Source: Mycobacterium kubicae (lineage in GTDB: Bacteria; Actinomycetota; Actinomycetes; Mycobacteriales; Mycobacteriaceae). From it: a stretch of 64,000 nt of DNA. How positions within the stretch are numbered: position 1 is the first letter of the stretch; each line of letters starts with the position of its first letter. A model generated the notes under the pieces. It was not told the DNA's origin. It saw only the letters and a program-made list of their open reading frames with translations, and made no database searches. The translations under genes were made by a program, and so were the position numbers. Location: positions 868,001 to 932,000 of the forward strand of contig NZ_CP065047.1 in assembly GCF_015689175.1 (NCBI RefSeq), read 5' to 3'. This document shows, one piece after another, positions 49,049-57,028 of this stretch.

Positions 49049-49382
49049 GCGGGCCACCGCCGCGAGTGTGCGGCTAGCCGCACCGTCGGCTCCGAGTGTG
49101 CGGCCAGCCTCACACTCGGGCGGCAGCTCAGCTGCGTGGCCGCCGCTCGTACTCGGTGCCTGAGGTGTCGTCCCAGAACTTCGGCGACACGTCGGTCACT
49201 CGGTCCTCTGGTGCGATGGCGTCGACTTCTCGCTGGAACGCATCGAAAGTCTCGCGCGCACGCGCGATCTCTTCTTCGGACGGCGGTGGGACGCCTGCCT
49301 CTTCCGCTGTCATGAACGTCTTACCGGCGATCTTTTCCATCATCCATCCTCCTCGACCAAGATCGACCACAACTGCGCGAAA
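49049..49382. repeat. 334-bp direct repeat, copy A
   Basis: Copy A of a 334-bp repeat whose second copy starts 990 bp to the right, with 11 substitutions and no gaps by eye. It spans a 71-residue gene, its ribosome-binding site, a GTGCGGCTAGCCGCAC palindrome (49068-49083) and a hairpin (49092-49100 with 49111-49119). A 27-29 bp piece is additionally tandem-duplicated just left of it (49021-49047). The 284 bp between serB1 and the first small gene hold only these repeats. Confidence 0.9.
49128..49343 (-). CDS. 71-residue protein, paralogue A of a three-member family
   Basis: A small acidic protein beginning [17 protein letters not shown], with a helical middle ([19 protein letters not shown]) and a conserved C-terminal [18 protein letters not shown]. 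An AGGAGG lies 4-7 bases before the paired ATGs. It differs from paralogue B at three residues. No family is recognised. It lies downstream of a toxin locus, so a role as immunity or accessory protein is possible but unproven. Confidence 0.7.
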   Translation of the reverse strand: MMEKIAGKTFMTAEEAGVPPPSEEEIARARETFDAFQREVDAIAPEDRVTDVSPKFWDDTSGTEYERRPRS

Positions 49383-49532
49383 GCCGTCCAGATAATTGAG
49401 GCAAATCTTCCCCGGTTTATGGATGCGTGCGTTGTGAGTTCACTACTACACGAACGGCAGACACAGCGGACTGAACCCTGAAGTCCGTGATATTCATGTT
49501 CGGACTAGACCCTCCACCTGAAGAACGTTATC

Positions 49533-49748
49533 TCAGCTGTGTGGCCGCTCTTCGAGTTCAGTGCCAGAGGTGTCGTCCCAGAACTTCGGCGACACCTCTT
49601 TCATTCGATCTTCCAGCGGTACTGCATCCATTCGTCGTTGAAACGCATCGAAAGCTTCGCGCGCACGCGCGATCTCTTCTTCGGTCGGCGGTGTGACACC
49701 GGCCTCTTCTGGTGTCGAAAAAATCTTTCCCGCGAATTCTCTACTCAT
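49533..49748 (-). CDS. 71-residue protein, paralogue C, downstream of the ART toxin remnant
   Basis: Same length as paralogues A and B and about 72 percent identical to B by eye, starting MSREFAGKIFSTPEEAG and ending [18 protein letters not shown]. It follows the ADP-ribosyltransferase remnant by 46 bp in the same direction, the place where an immunity gene would be in a polymorphic-toxin module. GGAG precedes the ATG. Its neighbourhood is A/T-richer than the flanking core genes. Function unknown. Confidence 0.7.
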   Translation of the reverse strand: MSREFAGKIFSTPEEAGVTPPTEEEIARAREAFDAFQRRMDAVPLEDRMKEVSPKFWDDTSGTELEERPHS

Positions 49749-49794
49749 CGTGGCTGGTCTCCGTTCCTATGCAACTTCCTCAAACGAATGAGCA

Positions 49795-50040
49795 TTATCG
49801 CTCGATCATTTCGATGATGGTTCGGCCCGTGACCGGGTCTTGCGACTTGCTTATTACATAAAATTTCGTGCCCGCCGGAAACAGTACTTCTTGTTCGCCA
49901 GGGTGAAGAGAGATTGATGTTATGTCTCGTCCTGTGCTCGCAAAAATTTTGAACTCAACGTTGCCAGCGAACGTCGACGACTGAGCTACGGTGGGATCCT
50001 TTGTCGCACTGAGGAAACCTCGTTCGGTGATGACCGCAGC
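49795..50040 (-). pseudogene. C-terminal remnant of an ADP-ribosyltransferase toxin domain
   Basis: About 80 residues read leftward resemble the second half of an ART toxin: FLSATKDPTVA fits the STS-type strand, GRDITSISLHPGEQEVLFP carries an E-x-E-like GEQEV motif, and the GTKFYV strand follows. The first half, with the catalytic Arg, is absent. The sequence begins exactly at the border of repeat copy B (50039), from which the open frame continues as repeat translation to 50103. It is interpreted as a toxin C-terminal cassette truncated by recombination. A hand count for 49861-49920 gives about 48 percent G+C. Confidence 0.6.
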
Positions 50041-50372
50041 GGGCCACCGCCGCGAGTGCGCGGACAGCCGCACCGTCGGCTCCGAGTGCGCGGCCAGCCT
50101 CACACTCGGGCGGCAGCTCAGCTGAGTGGCCGCCGTTCGTACTCGGTGCCCGAGGTGTCGTCCCAGAACTTCGGCGAAACGTCGGTCACTCGGTCCTCTG
50201 GCGCGATGGCGTCGACTTCTCGCTGGAACGCATCGAAAGTCTCGCGCGCACGCGCGATCTCTTCTTCGGTCGGCGGTGGGACGCCTGCCTCTTCCGCTGT
50301 CATGAACGTCTTACCGGCGATCTTTTCCGTCATCCATCCTCCTCGACCAAGATCGACCACAACTGCGCGAAA
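50039..50372. repeat. 334-bp direct repeat, copy B
   Basis: Copy B of the direct repeat, 990 bp right of copy A, containing paralogue B and the same downstream hairpin region (50082-50109, one mismatch). Its left border coincides with the break in the ADP-ribosyltransferase remnant. Recombination between the copies would remove that remnant and paralogue C. Confidence 0.9.
50118..50333 (-). CDS. 71-residue protein, paralogue B
   Basis: Nearly identical to paralogue A (starts [17 protein letters not shown]). Only one ATG is available at this start, four bases after AGGAGG. It lies 60 bp downstream of the presumed TNT immunity gene in the same direction and could be part of its transcript. No recognised domain, no signal peptide, predicted helical. 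Confidence 0.7.
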   Translation of the reverse strand: MTEKIAGKTFMTAEEAGVPPPTEEEIARARETFDAFQREVDAIAPEDRVTDVSPKFWDDTSGTEYERRPLS

Positions 50373-50393
50373 AGCCCATGTCAGATGGCGCGG

Positions 50394-51068
50394 TTACTGG
50401 ATCCAGAGCGGGACCTTAGAAGTAATACTTTCTGGCATGCCATCGAGCAGCGCCGAATTGAGCTGTTCGTAGGAGAGCGCCAGCACCTGCATGTATTTCT
50501 CCTCGGATGGTAACGCAATGCCATAACGGTTCGGGTCATCGGAAAGTGTGTACTGCTTGAGATGTCGACTGGCAATCTCTCTGGACGTTCGAGGTCTTAT
50601 CTTCAAGAAGTAGTCAAGCAAGTGCGGTCCGGCGGGGGACACCTTGATCCGCGGGTCGAGACCTTGCACATTCCATGCGAGTATTACGGAGTTCAATCCG
50701 AGCTTCGTCCGCAGGAAGTTTCCAATATTTGTGAGCACGTACTTACCGGCGTCCGTGGGCCGGGAGAATACCGCTTCCACTTTTTCTGATCGCTCGGACG
50801 ATCTTTCGGGCATCACTGAGTGGACCACATTGTTGTACCCTTCCGGTGCCGGCTCAATTATCCATGCTTGCCAATCCCCCTTTGTTCGCCATTCTGGCCA
50901 TTCGCGCGATTTCTCGCTATAGTCACTAGGAAAGTATAGGCGCCCATTCTCCCAGGCCGCCTTATCCTTGGGTTGCTCGCCTGCCAACTCATAGATTTGA
51001 CGCCAAAGTTCGTAGTAATCCACTATTTTGGCGAACGCGTCGCTATCCTGGCGCTCAATATCTGTCAC
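50394..51068 (-). CDS. Putative immunity protein for the TNT toxin
   Basis: A 224-residue cytoplasmic-type protein with no signal or membrane segments, rich in Trp, Tyr and charged residues (YYELWRQIYELAGEQ, YFLKIRPRTSREIASRHLKQ). GTG 51068 overlaps the toxin stop by 14 bp, so it is translated together with the toxin. An ATG at 51122 is deeper inside the toxin and less likely. This is the place held by the immunity factor gene after cpnT in M. tuberculosis; sequence homology could not be verified. G+C is visibly lower (about 52 percent in 50401-50460, hand count) than in core genes. Confidence 0.65.
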   Translation of the reverse strand: MTDIERQDSDAFAKIVDYYELWRQIYELAGEQPKDKAAWENGRLYFPSDYSEKSREWPEWRTKGDWQAWIIEPAPEGYNNVVHSVMPERSSERSEKVEAVFSRPTDAGKYVLTNIGNFLRTKLGLNSVILAWNVQGLDPRIKVSPAGPHLLDYFLKIRPRTSREIASRHLKQYTLSDDPNRYGIALPSEEKYMQVLALSYEQLNSALLDGMPESITSKVPLWIQ

Positions 51069-53604
51069 CTTGCGTCCTATCCATCTCCGACGGATTCTCC
51101 TGGATCTTTCTGAGGTAACCATCGTCTATCAACCTCAAAATGAAGACGAATTCACCTTCATCATCGACTACTACCCATTGAGACCCACCCCCAGGCTGGC
51201 CAAATGCCTCCGAAACGTTGCCATAGCGAACCTCCCAGTTATCGGGGATAGGCTGGCCAGTTCCTTGAAAAACATGATAGTCACCACTCGTGCCCGGGGC
51301 GAGGCTGCGTTTCGGATAGCTGTCGCCGACCGCACCCATAAAGTCACCTCGACCGTCGCTTACTTCTCCGATCCTGTCTAGCCACACATCCTCCGGAATA
51401 CTTCGAGCCGTTTCCCATTGTCCGTCGGCGAAACCATTGTGCTCCGGCCAACGCCATGTCCCTTCGGCGGAATTCCAGAATTTGTCAAGAATCTGTTGAG
51501 CAGTCATTCCTGTATACGGACTGTGCAGCGCTGATTCGGCAATATCGGGTGGGCAGCCACGGCGCACCAAATCGGAAACGAGCTGCTCGGGCGACTCGGC
51601 AAGACCCAGCTGTGCTTGCCGCCACGGAGGCAGATCCGACGGCTTGGTGTGTCCAGATTGATCCCCCTCCCCAAGATCTTCGGTGGGCGAGCCGTCGGCA
51701 GGCGGGTGTGATGGCGGTGATCCCTTGCCCTCGTCAGGGTGATGTGGGCGAGTGCCGCCGCCATCGCCGGGCGGATGCGGACCGCCGCTCGGGGGGTAGG
51801 ACCGTCCGGATTGGTGACCGCCCGGATCTGCAGCGTGGGATCCGCCGCCGAAGGCCGGTGCCGCTTCGGCCGACGCCCCACCGCCGACCTTGGAGGCAAG
51901 TTGGGGCGTCTGTGCCGAATGCGGTGCTGTGGCAACGAGTTGAGCGGGGACAGCATTAGCCGGTTGTGGATGTGGTGCGGACGTCTGCTCTGCCGTTAGA
52001 GGAGCAAGCGGCTTGCTGCCGGACCCTGGCACCGCCGCGGTCGGCCGAAGCGACTCACCGGCTGAAGGCTTCCCGCCCATTGGTGGCTTGGACTCGACCG
52101 GGCCGTGCGGCAGGGGGCCGCTCGTTGGGCCGGGCGTTGGTTTGGCGGCGGGCGCCTGCGTTGGGTTTCCGGGATCTAGTGGCTTGGGGGGTGGCGGTTT
52201 CGGGCCCGGCTCGGGCGGCTTCGGACCCGGCTCGGGCAGCTCAACCGGCGGTCGACCACCCGGCGGCTCGAAGGGCGGCGGCTTCTTCAAGCCCTTGAGC
52301 GCTTCGGCGGCGGAGTGTCCGGCCTTGCCCAGCTTCGACAGCGGGCCGCCCGGAAGGGCGAATGTGCCGAGGTCGAACACCGACTTGCCCAGGGCTTCGG
52401 CGGGATTGGACTGGAATTCGTCCCAGTGGCTGAGGCTCTTTCCGAGCTGTTTCCACGACTCCTCGACCGAGGGGGCATGCTCACCGCCCAAGCCGGCTAG
52501 CCGCAGCGCTCCTTTGACTATGTCGGTCATCGAGTGGTGAAAGCCGAGCGGATCGATCAGCGCGCGCGGTTGGCTGATCTCCCAAAGTCCCTTGAGCATT
52601 CCGCCGGCCTCCAGGCCGATGCCCTTGAAGTATTGGCCCGCCGTGTCGACGTTGCGCCCGACATCGCTGCCGTGCAGAAACTGGTCCCACTGCCTTTGGG
52701 CATGGCCGCTCATCGTGGTGATGACCCGCCCAGCCGCTGCCATCACGCCGGCGATTTGCGCGCCCAGCGCGGCGACTTCAGCGCTGAAATGATCGACCAC
52801 CGTCCGAATGTCGTTGGCGATCCGGCGAATCTCGTCTTCGTCCTCGCCGGTCAACACCTCCCAGACTTCTTTGATCCCGGTCATCGGGTCGCAGATGCGC
52901 GACAACAAGTCCAGGATTGCGGCGTGCACCGCATCGATCGCCGCCGCGTAACCGGTCAGCTGTGCGGCCATCGATTCGCACTGGTGCACAATGCCCGTGG
53001 TACTGGTATACGCAACGCAGAAGGCGGCCTCCACGGCTGCGCCCTCCGGAATCTGTTGCGAGCGAACAACTTCCATCGGCCGGCCGGTGCCGAGAACTTC
53101 GGTGAGCGCGAACTTGGTGCCGGCCCCCATCCAGGCCTGAGCCGCGGCCCGCAACTTCGCGGAATCACCGGTCGGCCAGATCATTCCGAGGTAGGGAGCC
53201 ACCCACCCCCAGCCGGCCGGGGCGCCGCGACCAGCACCCACCGCCGACGGAGGTGACCCTGTCGTGAAGCCGTGACTCAGCACCGGCATGGGTAACGCGT
53301 GACTGCGCCCGGCGACATCAGACAACGCCTCGGCCACCGAATAGTTGTGCGCCGACACGCGAACGCCATCACCCAAACCGCACAATGCATTTCGGGCCGT
53401 TGCCATGGCTTTGACCAGCTCGGCCGCGGAGGCGTCGTAGCTGCGGCCAAACGCCGCGCCGGCCGGATCGTTACCGGCCATGCCCGCACCACCCGACAGC
53501 GCCGCGACCAACCCGGACACGACGGACTCCAGACCCTCGCCGGCGGAGACCACCGCGGCGCCGGCGTCTTCCAGCGCTGCGGGATCTACTGCCAGCGGGG
53601 CCAT
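51055..53604 (-). CDS. CpnT-like protein with C-terminal TNT NAD+ glycohydrolase toxin domain
   Basis: An 849-residue protein, close in length to M. tuberculosis CpnT (846). Residues 1-430 are Ala/Gly-rich and helical like the CpnT secretion/channel part; 440-660 is a Pro/Gly/Ser linker; 700-835 is the TNT domain. Seen there are WRWPEHNGF (717-725), WLDRIG, KRSLAPGT (765-772), Tyr 776, and FGQPGGGSQW (801-810) with Gln 809 at the place of the catalytic Gln of TNT. TNT hydrolyses NAD+ and kills host cells. It begins five bases after the EsxE-like stop. The TNT end is A/T-richer than the N-terminus, suggesting cassette exchange. Confidence 0.88.
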   Translation of the reverse strand: MAPLAVDPAALEDAGAAVVSAGEGLESVVSGLVAALSGGAGMAGNDPAGAAFGRSYDASAAELVKAMATARNALCGLGDGVRVSAHNYSVAEALSDVAGRSHALPMPVLSHGFTTGSPPSAVGAGRGAPAGWGWVAPYLGMIWPTGDSAKLRAAAQAWMGAGTKFALTEVLGTGRPMEVVRSQQIPEGAAVEAAFCVAYTSTTGIVHQCESMAAQLTGYAAAIDAVHAAILDLLSRICDPMTGIKEVWEVLTGEDEDEIRRIANDIRTVVDHFSAEVAALGAQIAGVMAAAGRVITTMSGHAQRQWDQFLHGSDVGRNVDTAGQYFKGIGLEAGGMLKGLWEISQPRALIDPLGFHHSMTDIVKGALRLAGLGGEHAPSVEESWKQLGKSLSHWDEFQSNPAEALGKSVFDLGTFALPGGPLSKLGKAGHSAAEALKGLKKPPPFEPPGGRPPVELPEPGPKPPEPGPKPPPPKPLDPGNPTQAPAAKPTPGPTSGPLPHGPVESKPPMGGKPSAGESLRPTAAVPGSGSKPLAPLTAEQTSAPHPQPANAVPAQLVATAPHSAQTPQLASKVGGGASAEAAPAFGGGSHAADPGGHQSGRSYPPSGGPHPPGDGGGTRPHHPDEGKGSPPSHPPADGSPTEDLGEGDQSGHTKPSDLPPWRQAQLGLAESPEQLVSDLVRRGCPPDIAESALHSPYTGMTAQQILDKFWNSAEGTWRWPEHNGFADGQWETARSIPEDVWLDRIGEVSDGRGDFMGAVGDSYPKRSLAPGTSGDYHVFQGTGQPIPDNWEVRYGNVSEAFGQPGGGSQWVVVDDEGEFVFILRLIDDGYLRKIQENPSEMDRTQGDRY

Positions 53605-53608
53605 TTCG

Positions 53609-53899
53609 TCATGACCACATACTCGAGTTTGTCGACATGGCGTTGGTGTAATTGGCGTGCGCGCCGGCCCCCGCCGCGCGCAGCCGCGCCAACGCCGCAC
53701 GCATCATCGCCTCGCCAGCGGCCCAATGGCGATGCGCCTCGGCGTGTGCCGCCGCCGCCTGCCCGGACCAGTTGGCGTGCAAACTCTCGATCAGACGGTC
53801 GATTTCGCCGATCATGCTTTCGGCATAGCGCTGAAAGTCGGCCATCTGCTGCACCGCCTCGGCCAGTGCCTCCGGCTGCACCCGAAACGCCTCAGACAT
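53609..53899 (-). CDS. WXG100 protein, EsxE-like
   Basis: A 96-residue WXG100 protein from ATG 53899 (MSEAFRVQPEALAEAVQQMA). The turn motif is NWSGQAAAAHAEAHRHWAAG, and the tail resembles EsxE (AHANYTNAMSTNSSMWS). EsxE and EsxF form a complex needed for CpnT export and toxicity in M. tuberculosis. Its start overlaps the EsxF-like stop by eight bases. Confidence 0.9.
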   Translation of the reverse strand: MSEAFRVQPEALAEAVQQMADFQRYAESMIGEIDRLIESLHANWSGQAAAAHAEAHRHWAAGEAMMRAALARLRAAGAGAHANYTNAMSTNSSMWS

Positions 53900-54203
53900 G
53901 GCCGACGTCCCGCAATGCCGCACCGGCGGCCTGCTCATTGGCGCCATGACCGGCACCAGCCTGGGCCACCAGGCGCCCTAACATCGACAAGCCGAGCTCC
54001 ACTTCCCCGGCTCCGCGATGCCACAGTTGCCACGCCGAGGCGTAGGCGCTTCCCGACGAACCGCGCCAGCCGTGCAGCATTTCCCCGACCCGACCGTCCA
54101 GCTCGGCCAACCGCGTCCGCAGATCGTCGGCCCCACCGATCAGCGCTTGGGCGAACCCGTGCATCAGCTCGGGATCGACATGTAACTCACTCGCACCGGC
54201 CAC
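53892..54203 (-). CDS. WXG100 protein, EsxF-like
   Basis: A 103-residue WXG100 protein. The turn motif is GWRGSSGSAYASAWQLWHRG, followed by GAGEVELGLSMLGRLVAQAGAG, strongly like EsxF. It heads the leftward toxin operon; the promoter must lie in the 89 bp shared with the divergent glutaredoxin-like gene. The order esxF-esxE-cpnT equals that of Rv3905c-Rv3903c. Confidence 0.9.
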   Translation of the reverse strand: MAGASELHVDPELMHGFAQALIGGADDLRTRLAELDGRVGEMLHGWRGSSGSAYASAWQLWHRGAGEVELGLSMLGRLVAQAGAGHGANEQAAGAALRDVGHV

Positions 54204-54292
54204 AGCGGCAACCTAACGAGGCCACCGGTCGCCCACAATTCACCCGCAAATCACCCGCGAAGCACCGCCCCGGGCAGTGCCAGACTGGTCTG

Positions 54293-54574
54293 ATGACTCG
54301 ACCCGCAAGCCGCCCGCAGGTCACGCTGCTGACGCGCGACGGCTGCGTCATCTGCTTGCGCGTCCAGACGCAACTCGCGGCCTTGGCCGAGGAACTGCAC
54401 TTCGACCTGACCACCACCGACGTCGACGCGAAGGCCAATGCGGGGGATCCTTCGCTGCGGGCTGAATTCGGCGATCGCCTGCCGGTCGTCCTGCTCAACG
54501 GCCGTGAACACAGCTATTGGGAGGTCGACGAACCCCGGTTGCGCGCGGACCTGGCCCGAACCGATATTTGGTAG
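54293..54574 (+). CDS. Glutaredoxin-like protein (Rv0508-like)
   Basis: A 93-residue thioredoxin-fold protein with a redox motif CVIC near residue 20 (LLTRDGCVICLRVQTQL) and the cis-Pro segment DRLPVVLLNGRE. It belongs to the DUF836/glutaredoxin-like group. It lies 76 bp upstream of hemA in the same direction and marks the return to the conserved gene order after the toxin region. Confidence 0.9.
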   Translation: MTRPASRPQVTLLTRDGCVICLRVQTQLAALAEELHFDLTTTDVDAKANAGDPSLRAEFGDRLPVVLLNGREHSYWEVDEPRLRADLARTDIW

Positions 54575-54650
54575 GCCAGCTGACGAACGTCTACCGTAGG
54601 TAGTAGTTCACTTTCTGATTACGCAAGGGAGCGGGCCAGGTGATGCTGCC

Positions 54651-56045
54651 GTGAGCATCCTGCTCTTCGGGGTTTCGCACCGAAGCGCGCCGGTCTCCGT
54701 CCTGGAACAGCTGAGCATCGACGAGTCCGATCGGGTCAAGATCGTCGACCGGGTGCTGCAGTCGCCGCTGGTGACCGAGGCCATGGTGCTCTCGACGTGC
54801 AACCGCGTCGAGGTCTATGCCGTGGTCGAGGCATTCCACGGCGGGTTGGCCGCTGTCGGCCAAGCGCTGTCGGAGTACTCCGGCATGACGATGGGCGACC
54901 TCACCCAATACGCCTACGTGCGATACAGCGAGGCCGCCGTCGAGCATCTGTTCGCCGTGGCCAGTGGTCTGGATTCGGCGGTGGTCGGCGAGCAGCAGGT
55001 CCTCGGCCAGGTGCGCCGCGCGTACGCCACCGCCGAGGCCAACCGCACCGTCGGCCGGGTCTTGCACGAATTGGCCCAGCGGGCACTGTCGGTCGGCAAG
55101 CGGGTGCATTCCGAAACCGCCATCGACGCCGCCGGCGCCTCGGTGGTGTCGGTCGCGCTCGGCATGGCCGACCGCCGACTGGGCGGGCTGGCCGGCAAGA
55201 CGGGCGTAGTGGTCGGCGCCGGCGCGATGGGTGCCCTGTCGGCGGCCCACCTGACCCGGTCCGGGATCGGACACATTCGCGTGCTCAACCGGTCGCTGTC
55301 CCGGGCGCAGCGGTTGGCGCGCAAGCTGCGTGAATCGGGCGTGCCAGCCGAAGCGATGGCGTTGGACCGGCTCTCCGACGCGCTGGCCGACGCCGACGTC
55401 GTGGTCAGCTGTACCGGGGCGGTCAGCCCGGTGGTGTCGCTGGCCGATGTGCACCACGCGCTGGTCGCCGCGCACCGCGACGAAGCACGATTGCTGGTCA
55501 TCTGCGACCTGGGCATGCCCCGGGACGTCGATCCGGCGGTGGCCGGGCTGCCCGGGGTCTGGGTGGTCGATGTCGACCGCGTCCAACATGAGCCGGCGGC
55601 CCACGCCGCGGCGTCCGACGTCGACGCCGCGCGCCACATCGTCGCCGCCGAAGTCGCCAACTATCTGGCCGGTCAGCGGATGGCCGAGGTCACCCCGACC
55701 GTGACCGCGCTGCGCCAGCGCGCCGCCGACGTGGTCGAGGCCGAGCTGTTGCGCCTGGACAACCGGCTGCCCGGGCTGGCGATCTCCGAGCGCGAAGAGG
55801 TGGCCCGCACCGTGCGTCGCGTCGTGGACAAGCTGCTGCATGCGCCCACGGTGCGCATCAAGCAGCTTGCCAGCGCGCCGGGCGGCGACAGCTACGCCGA
55901 GGCCCTGCGCGAGCTTTTCGAACTAGACCAGACCGCCGTCGACGCCGTCGCGACCGCGGGCGAATTGCCCGCCGTACCAACGGCATTCGACGCCGGCGCC
56001 CGCGGGCAGCAAGTGCCCGGAACCCCGCCGCAGTCCCCCGAGTAG
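54651..56045 (+). CDS. hemA: Glutamyl-tRNA reductase
   Basis: A 464-residue enzyme making glutamate-1-semialdehyde from glutamyl-tRNA, the first step of tetrapyrrole synthesis. The catalytic nucleophile is C50 in [31 protein letters not shown], the NADPH-binding [12 protein letters not shown] and the C-terminal dimerisation helix are all present. It starts with GTG 54651 and lies four bases before the TTG start of hemC, so the two are co-expressed. Confidence 0.97.
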   Translation: MSILLFGVSHRSAPVSVLEQLSIDESDRVKIVDRVLQSPLVTEAMVLSTCNRVEVYAVVEAFHGGLAAVGQALSEYSGMTMGDLTQYAYVRYSEAAVEHLFAVASGLDSAVVGEQQVLGQVRRAYATAEANRTVGRVLHELAQRALSVGKRVHSETAIDAAGASVVSVALGMADRRLGGLAGKTGVVVGAGAMGALSAAHLTRSGIGHIRVLNRSLSRAQRLARKLRESGVPAEAMALDRLSDALADADVVVSCTGAVSPVVSLADVHHALVAAHRDEARLLVICDLGMPRDVDPAVAGLPGVWVVDVDRVQHEPAAHAAASDVDAARHIVAAEVANYLAGQRMAEVTPTVTALRQRAADVVEAELLRLDNRLPGLAISEREEVARTVRRVVDKLLHAPTVRIKQLASAPGGDSYAEALRELFELDQTAVDAVATAGELPAVPTAFDAGARGQQVPGTPPQSPE

Positions 56046-56049
56046 CCGC

Positions 56050-57006
56050 TTGACCGACGTTATCCGAATCGGCACTCGGGGGAGTTTGCTGGCCACCACC
56101 CAGGCTGCCACCGTCAGAGATGCCCTGATCGCCAACGGCCACGCCGCGGAGTTGGTCATCATCAGCACCGCGGGTGACCGATCCTCCGCGCCGATCGCCA
56201 CCCTGGGCGTCGGTGCCTTCACGACGGCGCTGCGCGAGGCCATGGACGACGGTCGCGTCGACGCCGCCGTGCACTCGCACAAAGATTTGCCGACCGCCGA
56301 CGATCCCAGGTTCACCATCGCGGCGATTCCGCCGCGCAACGACCCCCGCGACGCCGTGGTGGCCCGGGACGGCCTGGTGCTGGGGGAATTGCCGACTGGT
56401 TCGCTGGTCGGAACGTCGTCCCCGCGCCGGGCGGCACAGCTTAGAGCACTGGGTCTCGGTTTGGAAATCCGCCCCCTACGAGGCAACCTAGATACCAGGT
56501 TGAACAGGGTAAGCAGTGGTGATCTTGACGCCATCGTGGTGGCTCGGGCGGGTCTGGCCCGGCTGGGCCGTCTGGATGACGTCACCGAGACGCTCGAGCC
56601 GGTGCAGATGTTGCCAGCGCCGGCTCAGGGTGCGCTCGCGGTCGAATGCCGCGCTGGTGACAGCGGGCTGGCGGCGGTGTTGGCGGAGTTGGACGACGCC
56701 GACACCCGTGCGGCGGTCACTGCCGAACGTGCCCTGCTCGCCGAACTCGAAGCTGGTTGTTCGGCACCGGTGGGCGCGATCGCCGAAGTGGTCGAGTCGA
56801 TCGATGACGACGGCCATGTCTTCGAGGAGCTGTCGCTGCGCGGCTGCGTGGCGGCGCTGGACGGGTCCGACGTGATCCGTGCGTCCGGCATCGGAGCTAC
56901 CGAACGGGCTCGGGAGCTTGGACTCTCGGTCGCCGCGGAGCTGTTCGAGTTGGGTGCTCGGGAGCTGATGAGGGGAGCGCGGGAAGACCCCGCGCGAGGA
57001 AGTTGA
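56050..57006 (+). CDS. hemC: Porphobilinogen deaminase
   Basis: A 318-residue hydroxymethylbilane synthase. It has the N-terminal [33 protein letters not shown] and [11 protein letters not shown] substrate-binding motifs, and C237 in [11 protein letters not shown] to which the dipyrromethane cofactor attaches. The start is TTG at 56050, unusual, with no better in-frame start before the conserved sequence. Weak translation initiation may be offset by coupling to hemA. Confidence 0.95.
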   Translation: MTDVIRIGTRGSLLATTQAATVRDALIANGHAAELVIISTAGDRSSAPIATLGVGAFTTALREAMDDGRVDAAVHSHKDLPTADDPRFTIAAIPPRNDPRDAVVARDGLVLGELPTGSLVGTSSPRRAAQLRALGLGLEIRPLRGNLDTRLNRVSSGDLDAIVVARAGLARLGRLDDVTETLEPVQMLPAPAQGALAVECRAGDSGLAAVLAELDDADTRAAVTAERALLAELEAGCSAPVGAIAEVVESIDDDGHVFEELSLRGCVAALDGSDVIRASGIGATERARELGLSVAAELFELGARELMRGAREDPARGS

Positions 57007-57028
57007 GAACGATTACGTGGGAGCGACA

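Noticed and set aside
47944..49113. Longer serB1 starting at 49113
   Set aside because: The extra 90 residues are translation of repeat DNA, and the ATG at 48843 has a near-ideal ribosome-binding site.
49021..49119. CRISPR-like array of short GAGTGTGCGGC repeats
   Set aside because: There are only a few irregular units without uniform spacers and no cas genes; they are better explained as part of the duplicated 334-bp element and a local tandem duplication.
49021..50372. Insertion sequence producing the duplicated segment
   Set aside because: No transposase frame or terminal inverted repeats bound the 334-bp unit; its content is a small gene with its flanks.
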